Assembly (NCBI GenBank): GCA_031761405.1
Contig: JASEVX010000011.1
Span: 33,623,822-33,687,821 of the forward strand
DNA length: 64,000 nt
Reading direction: 5' to 3'
Source: Serripes groenlandicus
Taxonomy: Eukaryota > Mollusca > Bivalvia > Cardiida > Cardiidae
The notes under the pieces are model-generated. The model saw only the letters and a program-made list of their open reading frames with translations. It was not told where the DNA came from and did not search any database. Shown here piece after piece: positions 1 through 11,835 of this stretch. Every line of letters begins with the position of its first letter. Positions within the stretch are counted from its first letter, which is position 1. A program made the translations under genes and the position numbers.

Positions 1-975
1 GGCTTCTGCTTTTTATGAATTGGATTTTAAATTCGGCGACCGTGTCAACGATCTAATTAAAAAACAAGTTGAAAAGGTGGAACCTGTAAAATAAAATCCG
101 GGGTTCAATGACTGCATTGAGATCGTTTTTCGACGGTAAATTACCACCTACTGTCCCATGACGAAATATTAAATATAGTACGGATAAAACCCTATCTTAT
201 ATACAGAAAACCTCAGAAAAGGAACCCATCAAGGCAAACATTTGGAAAGTCTCGTTTATGAGCAATTCACCTTCTGCTGTAATAGTTTAAAAAGTCGTCT
301 GCTGCCAAATAAGTCTGCGTAAAGGAAATATCTGATGTCATAAATGTAATTTCATCTTTTGATTAAAAAAGGGTTGTGTACTTGCACACGTTTCTTCATG
401 GAATAACATCATGATCTTTCTGAAAACGTATGAACTGGTGGATTGCGTGTTTGTATGTTGGTCAGAAAATATATAAGTTAAATTTTTCTCACACACAGAC
501 GCCTCTGCAGCAGACGACTTGTGAAACTATTTTGACAAAAGGAGTAGTTGCTCATAATGGGCAATTTCAACTTTTGCCACAATGTTCTATCAAGAAATGT
601 TCAAAAGTTATCTGATGCAGATTTGTTGTAAGTTGGAAAGGGGGTTATACTGCACAAAAGAGCGTGATCATCTTATTTTCGACTTGGTTCTCTTTTTTTG
701 ATGGACTAATTCATGGGCAGTTAAGAATATTTCTCAAATTCAGAACACGAATTTTGATGTGTTCGTTAAACCGGACCCTGGATGAAAATAATCAACAGGT
801 AGAATTGTTGGGGACCGCGTTTCTTTGTGTCGACTGCCTGTAAGATCGGGAGTAACTAGAGGATCGCCAAAAATTCAGCGAGCAATTTTTCTTTTGTTCC
901 CTCAAATCGTATATAAGGCAGTATGAAAAGTTTTCTCTCACCAGTTTTGAAGCAGACGAGTCATATCATATCGGG
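1..975. repeat. Local segmental duplication, copy A (left block)
   Basis: This block aligns by eye with 9818-11185. Both copies share the opening GGCTTCTG, the TCGGCGAC.GTGTCAACGA block, AAATTACCACCTACTGTCCC and, later, a diverged MITE with ACAGACGCCTCT..CAGCAGA. They separate at about 975 (copy A) and 11185 (copy B). A second homologous stretch, at 2434-2575 here and 11605-11790 there, shares ACTCCTTCGGCATTTCTA and AGGCACGGT. The small frame at 430-615 lies in the MITE part and is not considered a gene. The copies differ by many substitutions and indels, so the duplication is old. Confidence 0.75.
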
Positions 976-990
976 TAAATAGTTCAGCTT

Positions 991-2155
991 AATCAAGAGG
1001 GCGATGATGGCCCTGGATCGCTCACCTGATTTAATATCACTTAAAGAAAGAGTTTTCAATATTCTTACTTTATGGCCATGTTATATACCATTTCTGAATA
1101 ATTACAACAGTCTTGCTATTGGGTCACCCAAATAAATACTTGCACCAAATTATTTTAAAATCAGCCCTATACTTTTAACAATACGATTTTGAAAGTTTTC
1201 ACTATATATACATATAAGAAAAATAAGCATCGCTCCTCCTCTGGCGGCCATGTTATCCAACGGATCTCAATAATTTCAATAGTCTTGGTAGAGATTTACC
1301 CAAGGACAATTTGTGCATTTTTGTTCTTCAAATCTTGCCTGTTCTTTTGGACAAGAAGATTTTTAAAGTTTTCACTATGTATACATATAAAAAGAAGTCC
1401 TCCTCCTGGTGGCCATTTTGTTTAATAAATCAGAATGATTTGAACAATATTGGTAGAGGGTGGCCAAAAGCACATTTGTTCCAAAAATAAATATTAAAGG
1501 CCGAGCGTCTTTGTACGGGATTGTAAGTTTTCACAAGATGTACATGTAACGAAAACAAGACTCACCCGGATCGGAATTATTTGAGAAGGTCGACAAAGGA
1601 ACATTTGTGCCAAATTATTTTGAAATCTGGCCAGTACTTTTAGACAAGAATATTTAATATATACAGCGAACATGTTTTTCAATGGATCGGACTAATTTGA
1701 GCAATCGTTAAAGAGGTTCACCAAAGGAATATTTGTGCCAAATTATTTTCAAATCTGGCCAGTACTTTTATACAAGAATGTTCACCATACATATATAAGG
1801 AAGACATGCTTCTCTCTCTGGTGACCATGTTTTTTCAACGGATCGGAATAATTTGAAAAATCCTGGTAGATAGTCATCTAAGGACCATTTGTGCATACAT
1901 ATCAAATCGTACTTTTGAACAAGAAGATTTTGAATGTTTTGGACACTTTCCCCTTTTCTGATGCCACAACAATCAACGTTCTGCATGGAAGAATTGAAGT
2001 ATTTAATCAGTCTTGAAACAAGACGACATAAGGAGCAATTCTGTGAAATCCTTTTGAAATCGGTCCATTTATTAAGGAGGAGAAGTTGTTTGTTGGACGA
2101 CGGACGGTGTGTGATCACAAAAGCTCACCCCGCACTTCGAGCTCAGGTGAGTTAA
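991..2155 (+). mobile_element. Tandem-repeat-cored non-autonomous element
   Basis: The body consists of about six degenerate units of roughly 130-180 bp. Each contains a piece resembling CCAAATTATTTTGAAATCTG, then TACTTTTA.ACAAGAA, a TATACATATAAG stretch and GGCGGCCATGTT. The 5' side carries GATCGCTCACCTGA (CTCACCTGA at 1021-1029). The 3' side is CGGACGG followed by a small hairpin ending in TCAGGTGAG (2143-2151), which is the reverse complement of the 5' motif. This left arm, tandem core and right arm plan resembles tandem-repeat-containing elements reported in bivalves (Pearl/CvA-like, TR-MITEs); that assignment is from memory. It lies exactly where duplication copies A and B stop aligning, so it probably inserted after the duplication. 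The overlapping frames of 73 and 116 residues are not coding. Confidence 0.65.
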
Positions 2156-2599
2156 AAATCAAAGGTAGATTTTCGTTAGACATTGCCCATCTATTTCAGC
2201 ATCAATTGAAATTATAAACCTCGACACGAACAAGTTATTGGATATCCCATAATGATAGATGCTATAGCATCAATGCCTCGTAAAATTTCATTTATTTTAC
2301 CTATCTGTGTCAAATCTTTACTATCTTGCATTTTGCGATCACTAACCGTCGGGCTATATGATATTGCTTTTAACACTGCCTTAAATTGACAATGGGTATC
2401 AAGTGTGCGGTCCAAAAAGTGTGTAAAAAGTATCTTCTAATATAAATTACTCCTTCGGCATTTCTATTTTCACATAGGTGTTTGTTTCGGATTATGTAAA
2501 GTAAATAGCAGCTGTTAACGTAATAAGGCACGGTTAAAAATATAATTAATATTCTTTTTAATAGCTTTCAAATACACAATGTTTAACCGTTTAAAGTGA
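2156..2599. other. Non-coding spacer with the second homologous block of duplication copy A
   Basis: No gene is seen. Positions 2434-2575 match 11605-11790 of the second duplication copy. The rest (2156-2433) has no visible partner in the window. The LINE remnant begins directly after this block. Confidence 0.6.
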
Positions 2600-5096
2600 C
2601 AATACACACAAGCCTCCAAAAGTCTTCCGACAAGTCACTTCAATAGACATGCCAAACCCCATTGGTCTTCTGAGGTAAAGCAATCGTATGCACAAATGCT
2701 TCATCTACGCAACATTTGGTTCGAATCTGGAAGGCCTAGGGACCAATCCCAAGTTTACTTGTCCTATAAACAGGCAAAAACTGCGTTTAGGCGTACAGAA
2801 AGACACGCCCGCGAGATGTACGAAAACTCAGTTTTCGACCAACTCAATAAAGCAGCCGAACTAGACTATAGGGTATTCTGGAAGCTGCTTCGTCAAAAAA
2901 GTGGTAAAAACTTCGACACTTGCTCACAAATAGTAGTTGCAGAGAGTACATTTGAAACACATGAAGTAACTAACGGCTTTCGCGAATACTTCGCCCATGT
3001 ATTTGACAATATTTGTACTGACGATACCATTAACAGCCCCTTAAGTAATGAACTCAGTAACTATTTCAATACCCGCGGAAGTCAAATCGTCCAAACCATT
3101 ACACGCGAATTCAGAACGGACGAAATCGAAAGCGTAGTCAAAATCCTCCAAAAGCGGAAATCTCCTGGGATTTACTGTATCCTTAACGAGCATGTTATAC
3201 ACGCAGGCAAACCGATAGTACACATACTAACATTACTGTTCAACTCGATCCTAAAGTACGAAAAGTTACCTAAAAATTGGCAAACTAGCGTTCTTATCCC
3301 GATCTACAAGGGCAAAGGAAAAAACAAATCTGACCCTTCTAGCTATCGTCCTGTCTCTCTTTTGCCGTGCTTTAGTAAACTATTTGAGAAACTGCTTTTA
3401 AATCGAATACAAGCATATTTATCTCTGTGTAATAGTCAATTCCCATGCCCCCAACAACACGGCTTCCAAAAACAATTAAAGTGTATTACTACGTCGTTCA
3501 ACGTCCAGGAAACTGTGTACTACAACGTTGAGCGTCAGAGTGACGTCTATGTCGCTAGTCTTGATCAAAAAGGCGCCTTCGATACAGTCAGATATAAATC
3601 CCTAATGCTTAAGCTCGGACGGATGGGACTCGTTGGTAAAATTCTTCGAATCATCCGTGATTCTTATACCGATTTAAATTGCTTAATTCGCTATACTAAC
3701 CATACGTCCGATACCTTCAACGTGGTGCGCGAGGTACGTCAGGGAGGGGTGATGTCCACATTCCTCTATCTGGTCTACATCAATGCCCTGATAACTGAAC
3801 TACAAGACAGCAACTTAGGAACAAAGGTATTGTCTACAACGGTTAGCAACCCGTCATTTGCTGATGACATATCATTAACAGCCATTTCCCACCTTAATTT
3901 ACAGAAAATGACGGATATCGTGTACAGGTATTGCAAAACATGGTGTATTGATATTAACGTGAACAAGTCAAATGTCATTGTGTTTAGCACAAAGCGTCAA
4001 CCGCCAGCGGTCGGAATTATGTATGGCGAGCATTTTATCCCCCAAGTAAAATCCTTAAGCCACCTAGGAATTACTCACGATTCGAACATGAAACTGAGTT
4101 AACGTATCAATGACAGGATTCAAAAGGCCCGTAATGCTCTTTTCTCCATGGTTGGGCAAGGTGTCAATCCCCAAGGAGTCAATCCAATGGTTTCCGCAAG
4201 TTTATATTGCAAAATTATACTCCCTATCCACCTGTACGGAGCAGAGATTTGGAGTAATATGACTACCTCTGATGTGAAACATCTCCAAACATTCCAGCAT
4301 TATGTCGCGAAAAAGATACAGGGGTTCTCTCGAAGAACCAGATCTGACATGGCGGAGTCAATGCTCGGTCTGTATAGGGTATCAAGCACAATCGATAAGA
4401 GGAAATTTATGTTCCTTCACAAAATACTAGAGCTACCAGATTCGTGTAAAAGAAATTTTTGTCAAGAAGTACTATATGTACATGTCAGACAAAAGTTCAG
4501 TTACTCTTGGTTTCGTCCCAGATGTATGTCATATAGTCAACAAGTATAACCTACACTCAATTCTGAACAACTATTTTCAGACTAATTCACTGCCGTCTAA
4601 ATGTGCATGGAAGTCCACTGTACGTAATGTTGTTCACACCCGCGAACAATTCCTACTAAACGAACGTTTGTCGACTCACCCAGATTTCCTGTTTTTTCAT
4701 ACGCTGCAGCCTTGCAATGAACCTTGCATTGTTTACAAGGTATCAAATGTCAGTACATTTCGACCTATCATGAGTGCGGTAGCTAAGCTATGGTCACGCC
4801 CAACATTATGTATCAATACTGTCTGCACTATATGTAATCAACCACAACAAGAAGAGTAAGTACACAGACTTTCTGATTGCCATGTCATTGTAGGACTGAA
4901 GCAAAAATTAAAATCCACACTATTCAGAAATTGCAGCAGATCCTTCGCACACGATATATACGCTCTAGATAGCTACTCATTAACGCTTAGCATGTTAGGT
5001 GCGCCGATAATAACTCTACCAATAGAATTACAAAGAAAGGCATTTCTAGAAATAACCTTTAATTACATATACCAGTGTCTTAAAATGTATCTTTAA
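2600..5096 (+). pseudogene. 5'-truncated, broken non-LTR retrotransposon (LINE) reverse transcriptase ORF
   Basis: This is the ORF2-type polyprotein of a jockey-superfamily (CR1/L2-like) LINE. The frame is open from 2600 and the first ATG is at 2696. Reverse transcriptase blocks appear in order: SYRPVSLLP, QQHGFQ, LDQKGAFDTV, VRQGGVMST, the catalytic FADD near 3857-3868, and the later SLSHLGI. The usual thumb and C-terminal region follows. The coding frame is damaged in three places: an in-frame TAA at 4100-4102, a frameshift between about 4445 and 4476, and an in-frame TAA at 4857-4859. After the last stop the frame continues as recognisable LINE C-terminus to a natural stop at 5094-5096. 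No apurinic endonuclease domain is present upstream, so the copy is 5'-truncated, as dead LINE copies commonly are. It cannot make an active protein. The clade assignment is approximate. Confidence 0.88.
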
Positions 5097-5900
5097 GAAT
5101 GAAAATACATTTCAATACATCTGGGTATGAATATAATCAATAGATACTTGAGATATCATTCTGATTTATTTCACCCATTCTGATTTATTTCCAGCAGGGA
5201 CATTATATTGTAATATAGTGTCCCTGTTCCCAGTGACACGGTTTTATGTAATTGGCTTATACCAGATAGTATTGGACTTTCTTCTACAAAGTGTATTTCA
5301 TCTCCTACAATATTTCATAATTCACATTTTCTTTCATCAAAAAGGAAAAATACTAGTCTTTTATAAGGGATTTAAAAAAAACAAGACTCAAATCATTTCA
5401 TATTTCAACAACGTGATTGAACACACCATTACAAACTAAGATTTCTAAATATAGATGTTTATATAACTAAATGTAAATTAAAGCGGAGACTCTGGTGAGA
5501 ATGAACGAATGCTCCTGTTCACTGTTCTCAGATGCATTAATTATACGCGGCCGTTAATTTTTTTAGCTAGTCATGTTTGATTGATTTGAGTTAATTTGTT
5601 GTATACATATGTTCAGTCATATCACTGCAGCTAGTTCATCTAACCATGTACTTCCTGGGTTTGTCACAACAGCATAACACTGCATAGAACCTTTTTCAAG
5701 GGCTGTAATTGAGCCAATTGGTGAAAGACGAAATACACTCGTTATGTACAATGATTTATTTATAACAAAATATTAAATGCATCACAACTTAGTTATTTGA
5801 ATACATTTATTACTCGTGTTGGCTAATTTGATACTCTATCATTTTCACATCTTCTGAAATGACCGGTTGATGGAATTCAAAAGCAAATCAATTGTGCAAT
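5097..5900 (+). other. LINE 3' trailer and unique AT-rich spacer with a hairpin at 5197-5224
   Basis: Directly 3' of the LINE stop is AT-rich DNA with a near-perfect hairpin. GGGACATTATATT (5197-5209) pairs with AATATAGTGTCCC (5212-5224) with one mismatch. Structured 3' ends are common in LINEs as recognition sites for their reverse transcriptase, so this may be the element's 3' UTR; that is an inference. The exact 3' end of the LINE was not located. No gene is seen up to the minisatellite at 5906. Confidence 0.45.
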
Positions 5901-5905
5901 ACCCC

Positions 5906-7305
5906 AACAGGGGGGTTGGTTTCCTTTTAAGTCATGGTGTTACAGTTTTACGACAGGGGGTTGGTTTCCTTTTAAGTCATGGTGTTACAGTTTTAAAACA
6001 GGAGGTTGGTTTCCTTTAAAGTCATGGTGTTACAGTTTTACAACAGGGGGTTGGTTTCCTTTTAAGTCATGGTGTTACAGTTTTACAAAATTGGGTTGGT
6101 TTCCTTTTAAGTCATGGTGTTACAGTTTTACAACATGGGGTTGGTTTCCTTTTAAGTCATGGTGTTACAGTTTTACAACAGGCGGTTGGTTTCCTTTTAA
6201 GTCATGGTGTTACAGTTTTAAAACAGGGGGTTGGTTTCCTTTAAAGTCATGGTGTTACAGTTTTACAACAGGAGGTTGGTTTCCTTTAAAGTCATGGTGT
6301 TACAGTTTTACAACAGGGGGTTGGTTTCCATTTAAGTCATGGTGTTACAGTTTTACAACAGGGGGTTGGTTTCCTTTAAAGTCATGGTGTTACAGTTTTA
6401 CAACAGGGGGTTGGTTTCCTTTTAAGTCATGGTGTTACAGTTTTATAACATGGAGTTGGTTTCCTTTAAAGTCCTGGAGTTACAGTTTTACAACAGGGGG
6501 TTGGTTTCCTTTTAAGTCATGGTGTTACAGTTTTATAACATGGAGTTGGTTTCCTTTAAAGTCCTGGTGTTACAGTTTTACAACAGGGGGTTGGTTTCCT
6601 TTAAAGTCATGGTGTTACAGTTTTACAACAGGGGGTTGGGTTTCCTTTTAAGTCAAGGTGTTACAGTTTTACAACATGAAGTTGGTTTCCTTTAAAGTCC
6701 TGGTGTTAGAGTTTTACAACAGGGGGTTGGTTTCCTTTTAAGTCATGGTGTTACAATTTTATAACATGGAGTTGGTTTCCTTTAAAGTCCTGGTGTTACA
6801 GTTTTACAACAGGGGGTTGGTTTCCTTTAAAGTCATGGTGTTACAGTTTTACAACAGGGGGTTGGTTTCCTTTTAAATCAAGGTGTTACAGTTTTACAAC
6901 ATGGAGTTGGTTTCCTTTAAAGTCCTGGTGTTACAGTTTTACAACAGGGGGTTGGTTTCCTTTTAAGTCATGGTGTTACAGTTTTATAACATGGAGTTGG
7001 TTTCCTTTAAAGTCCTGGTGTTACAGTTTTACAACAGGGGGTTGGTTTCCTTTAAAGTCATGGTGTTACAGCTTTACAACAGGATGTTGGTTTCCTTTAA
7101 AGTCATGGTGTTACAGTTTTACAACAGGGGGTTGGTTTCCTTTTAAGTCATGGTGTTACAGTTTTACAACAGGGGGTTGGTTTCCTTTTAAGTCATGGTG
7201 TTACAGTTTTACAACAGGATGTTGGTTTCCTTTTAAGTCAAGGTGTTACAGTTTTAAAACAGTGGGTTGGTTTCCTTTTAACTCAAGGTGTTGCAGTTTT
7301 ACAAC
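5906..7305. repeat. Minisatellite, 45-bp unit, about 31 copies
   Basis: The unit reads GGGGGTTGGTTTCCTTTTAA then GTCATGGTGTTACAG and TTTTACAACA. Variants include TTTAAAG for TTTTAAG, CCTGG for CATGG, and ATGGAG or AGGATG for AGGGGG. Because 45 is a multiple of three, one frame stays open for 186 residues (6091-6651) as a monotonous 15-residue repeat. This is a repeat artefact with no sign of selection. Variant units recur in alternation, which suggests block duplication. Confidence 0.95.
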
Positions 7306-7391
7306 CAGGTGAACTGCGGCTATATACTATCAAAAGCGAATAAAGACACAAAAACCTTCACAATGTGTAAATATTTTGCAGAATGTAAATA

Positions 7392-7640
7392 AGCCTATAA
7401 TGTCATGAGGATTTCCTGAAAATGCACTTAAAATGGGCTTCTTACAAAATACTTTGACAAACATCTGTAGACAATATTTGGCTTATAACGATATGAAGAT
7501 TTTCTGAAAATGCACTTAAAATGGGCTTCTTAAATACTTTGACAAACATCTGTAGACAATATTTGGATTATAACGATATGAAGATTTCCTGGAAGTGACC
7601 TTTAAATGGACTTCTTACAAAATCTCTCAAACACTTCCAA
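7392..7640. repeat. Short tandem repeat, 84-87-bp unit, about 2.7 copies
   Basis: The segment from CTATAATG..ATGA.GATTT.CTG through AAATGGGCTTCTTA to CATCTGTAGACAATATTTGG occurs twice in full. A partial third copy starts near 7565. No coding potential is seen. Confidence 0.85.
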
Positions 7641-9390
7641 AAGTATGCAAATGATGATGATGGTTTCGCTTACTGTTCACTAGTCCAACACGTGTGCATG
7701 ATCTCTGTATTGTGATACAAGTAAGTATGACACTGCGTCACTTTAGGTTCATATGTTGAGTAAATACTATTGAACTTTTATTGGTTAATGCTTCAACAAT
7801 TGACCCTAACACCCTTGGTTGGTTTGTCACATACAAGCATACTACTAATGACAACAAAGCAAGGGAATGACAATATGGCGTTAACTTATTCATTGTTATA
7901 ATGAGGTAAACTATCCGTGAATAATCATTTGTATTACCGATGTGATAACCGGCGCCATCATAAGGTTGTGTATGTCATCTCCATATTGAATCTGGATACC
8001 ATCATTAATCGTCAGTTGTAGCTCCATATTATATCAGAAATTTGTAGCATGAGTATACGACTAGATAGGTGCATGGAAGATGGCGTCGACCGATCTGGTT
8101 GTTCGAAGGGCATAAGCAGTTACCTTTCAAATGTGCTGAACTCCAGATGGAGATCGAAATTGTGAAATGTTGACACATCTGAAAGTATTGCTAAGAGTGA
8201 CCACAAACTAAGTAATAACTAGTTCAAAATTATTATGTCAGTCAATGTTGCAAAACTGTCAATTGAAAGTCATGAAAATGTACAGAATTTGACTTACTGG
8301 GTTTGACTATTCAGTAAAGATAAAGCATACACGATCAATATTTAAATATTTATGGTACTAGAAAGTGAAATTATTAATCTAATTGTATCCCAGAATTATG
8401 ATTCTAATATTTGACTACAATATCTATTTCTGTAGTTCAGCACCTTATTTAATTATTAAACCACCGAAACTCGGTTTTCGTGTAACATGTCTTATGTCAA
8501 CCCAAACTAACGTTGGTGAACCGTGTTACACAAACAACTACCTTACCCACACGTGAATCAATTTAAACCATTTCAATGAGGCCAAAACAAAAGGACGTTG
8601 ACTTAGAAGCACTGACTACTGTTTCATTGAACCCGATTTTACACTTTGCTAACTAAAACGGTTTATTGCGAAGTTGAAAGATTGCAGACGTCGATAAATA
8701 GTGTATGTGTATTGTTATTAATAACTATATAATTATATATATAATTATATACACGATGTAAACGCCTGCAGAATATAACCTTTTTCTGCCAAAGGCATAT
8801 AAAGGCGTTTGCAAACAATTCAGATTCAGGTGGGACAGCCCATAACTTGAAATCTGCATTGTATGCCATTTAGACATTAAATTATACCAAATTTCCCGTA
8901 GGACGAAAAATCGAGTGGACCAACTTTCAATATGGAAGAGGCGATTTTTTGAAATTCGGCAGTGCTATAGTTAAATGAGCGACGCTCTACGAAACCTAAT
9001 CGTATTGTATTTGCGACCACTGATATCCAGATCAGCAAGCGCATCGGGACAGTCTGATCGGGCTCTGCATTGTTTCCTTAAATGTAATGGAGGGTTTCAA
9101 GAGAACTTCTGTTACGTTGACTCTATTTTGATCCATAGCATGAAGGTTTTTCAACATACGTAATTTAAGCGTAATAATCTTGTTAAGGTCAGTTTACCTG
9201 TAGTACCGGTCAAATAATTGTTTGAAAAAAACCTACTTTTTTAGGAAACGGCTTATCCAGATCACAAACTGGTGACTAGATCGCATCACATAACAAACTA
9301 TTTCTTTAAGAAACTGCTATTTAAGAACACAAACTGGTGACTAGATCTTACACACCAAAACCCTGTCATGTCTGCTGTCCACAATCAACT
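7641..9390. other. Unique spacer; contains a lone unit of the 43-bp repeat at about 7978-8040
   Basis: No supported gene. Around 7978-8040 there are about 1.5 units related to the large array at 11836-14466 (CTCCATATTGAATCTGGATA, then CATCATTAATCGTCAGTTG and TAGCTCCATATTATATC). A short alternating TA/TATA tract lies at 8725-8752. A direct repeat containing AAACTGGTGACTAGATC occurs at about 9258 and 9320. The frames of 60-70 residues here look random. Confidence 0.55.
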
Positions 9391-9701
9391 CAGGGGCGTA
9401 GCTTGGCAATAATCAATGTGTAGGCCGTCTCGTGAGAAAATCAACATTGTGGACTCTGCGTAAAGTATCGACCAGGATCAGCCTAAGCATGCCAGACAGG
9501 CCTACCCGGATATACACTTTTCGCCTCCTGTGGATTTTCTGTTTCAGGAATAACTACTCTATACATCTATCCTCCTAAGACAGAATGTGTCGGCCGGATC
9601 AGTCTGCGTGGACAGCGCAGGCTGATCTGGTCGATACATTACGCAGATGTCTAAAATGGGTAGGCACGTGCCTACAGTGCCTAAAGGGAGCTACGCCCCT
9701 G
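9391..9701. mobile_element. hAT-like MITE containing a GAGCCG-type palindromic element
   Basis: The outer ends are CAGGGGCGTAGCTTGG (from 9391) and AGCTACGCCCCTG (to 9701). They form an inverted pair of about 13 bp of the CAGGGGCGTAG type seen in hAT elements. Inside lies a related palindromic segment (CGTCTCGTGAGAAAATCAAC, GTGGACTCTGCGTAAAGTAT, CCTCCTGTGGATTTTCTG, GATACATTACGCAGAT). The same composite, with the same junctions, occurs at 47856-48186, so it moves or duplicates as one unit. A clean 8-bp target duplication was not found, so the superfamily is tentative. Confidence 0.65.
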
Positions 9702-9817
9702 ACATTTGACTAGCATTCGCTGGTTGTGTTAAAGCAATCGGAATACAGACGTACTTCGCGTCAATGAAATGGCGCGTATTTCTTCTCGAGGCATTTTTGC
9801 ATAATATCTGAGTATGG

Positions 9818-11185
9818 GACGGCTTCTGAATTTAATGAATTGAAATTTAATTCGGCGACTGTGTCAACGACCTTATAAAAAGTCAAGGTTATAAATGGGA
9901 CCTGTGAAATAAAATCCGGTTCAATGACTGTATTGAGATCGTTTTTCGTAGGTAAATTACCACCTACTGTCCCATGACGAACTATGTAATATAGTACGGG
10001 TTAGGGTCACTGTCTTACATACAGAAAAACTTGAATAAAAAATCCATCTCGACAAGCATATAGGAAAGTCACTATTACTGTTGAATATAGTTGAACTCAT
10101 TTTGCCAAAAGGAGATAATTTTCATTATGAGCAAATAAGTTATGTAATATATGTCATGTCACAATTTTAAAAAAGGGGATACATACTTTCAAAAGTTTCT
10201 TATGAGAATAACATCTTTCTAGAAAAACGTATGCACTGGTGGATAGTTTGTCAGTATTTTAATCAGAACACTGGTGGATAGTTTGTCAGTATGTTAATCA
10301 GAACACTGGTGGATAGTTTGTCAGTATGTTAATCAGAACACTGGTGGATAGTTTGTCTGTATGTTAATCAGAACACTGGTGGATAGTTTGTCAGTATGTT
10401 AATCAGAACACTGGTGGATAGTTTGTCAGTATGTTAATCAGAACACTGGTGGATAGTTTGTCAGTATGTTAATCAGAACACTGGTGGATAGTTTGTCAGT
10501 ATGTTAATCAGAACACTGGTGGATAGTTTGTCAGTATGTTAATCAGAACATCTCAAAGTTTACCCTTTCCCACACACAGACGCCTCTTCAGCAGATGACT
10601 TGTGAAAAAAAATGGTGACAGATCGAGAAGTTTCTCATATTAGGTAATTTCCACTTTTGCCACAATAGTTTCAGCTCTATTGATAAATTGTTATTTCATC
10701 TGTAAAGATTTTTCATAGTTTTGTCAATAAAATTCCAAAAGTTATCTGGTACAGATGTTTTGTATGTTGGAAAGGGCGGTTAAACTGCACTGAAGAACGT
10801 GCTCATCTTATTTCCAACTCGGCTCTCGTTTACTTATTATTCTTAATGTCATTCTTAGTGTTATTTCAAAAGCTAACACAGTATTTGATTGCCTAATCAT
10901 AATTAGATTAGAACATTTCTCAAATGTAAAACATGAATTTTAATTGGTTGGTAAAACTGGACCATGGTAGAAGATTATCAACAGGTCGGATATTTGGTGA
11001 CCGCGTATCGCTTTGTAGATGTGTTGACTGCCTGTAAGCTAGGGAATAACTAAGGGATTGCCAACAGTTCAGCGAGCAAATTTCTTTATGTTTCTTCATA
11101 CACAAATTGTATATGAACCAGTATCAAAAGTAAACATATGATTCGCCAAATATCTTCCTCTTTGAATGCAGACAACTCATATCAT
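9818..11185. repeat. Local segmental duplication, copy B
   Basis: Homologous to 1-975. It continues the same order of blocks but carries an extra 35-bp minisatellite (10235-10550) not amplified in copy A, where the matching site (about 425-460) has a single unit (ACTGGTGGATTGCGTGTTTG). A further homologous stretch is at 11605-11790. A diverged MITE of the GCAGCAGACG family lies at about 10553-10790. The small frames here are not considered genes. Confidence 0.75.
10235..10550. repeat. Minisatellite, 35-bp unit, 9 copies
   Basis: The unit is CTGGTGGATAGTTTGTCAGT followed by ATGTTAATCAGAACA. The copies are almost identical (one TATTTT variant in the first, one CTGTATG variant). The uniformity indicates a recent expansion, or homogenisation, inside duplication copy B. 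Confidence 0.95.
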
Positions 11186-11835
11186 ATCAGGTTACCGAAT
11201 TTGATATTAAAACCAAATAAAATAATTAACGAAATAATTATATCTTATTCATACAAAAAGCTTATATTATTTTTCTTTTACCGATTTCGTCTAGTCAATT
11301 TAACCGCGTGTTGGAAGAAATTTTAAAGAGATAAAGAGGAAAGCTTCATACTTTTGATACGTTATGCAATGTTAAATATGATTTATTCAATTTTTGCAAT
11401 AGCTTTCTATTTTGTTAACATCGACTACTTTTTGGTTAAGCTGTAAGGGTTTTACGGAACTTGACTTTCACTTTCACATGTTGTCAAGGTGATGTCTGGT
11501 TTCACACGATAAGAACAAATATTCTTATTCGAAAACAGTATTCGAATATTCGTTCCCATCCCGTGTCGGATGCAAATAAATATTCCTTCCGTGTGGTATT
11601 TTTTTTTAATATAAATGACTCCTTCGGCATTTCTAATCATAACATACGTTATATTTCAAAAGTTACATGAGACATTTATTTTAACAAATTGAAATAAAGG
11701 GAAACATGTAACAAAAAGTAAACAGCATCTGTTAACGTAAGTAGGCACGGTAAAATGATTTACTTATGTTCTTTTTAATAGCTAGCATCATCATATTGAC
11801 GAAATATCCATTTTAAATTGGTTTTATATATGCTT
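11186..11835. other. AT-rich spacer with the second block of duplication copy B
   Basis: 11605-11790 matches 2434-2575. No gene is seen. The two 62-69-residue frames at 11452-11670 overlap on opposite strands and look random. Confidence 0.55.

Noticed and set aside
6091..6651. 186-residue frame of a 15-residue aromatic repeat
   Set aside because: Artefact of the 45-bp minisatellite. Flanking units of the same array contain frame breaks, so there is no selection for coding.
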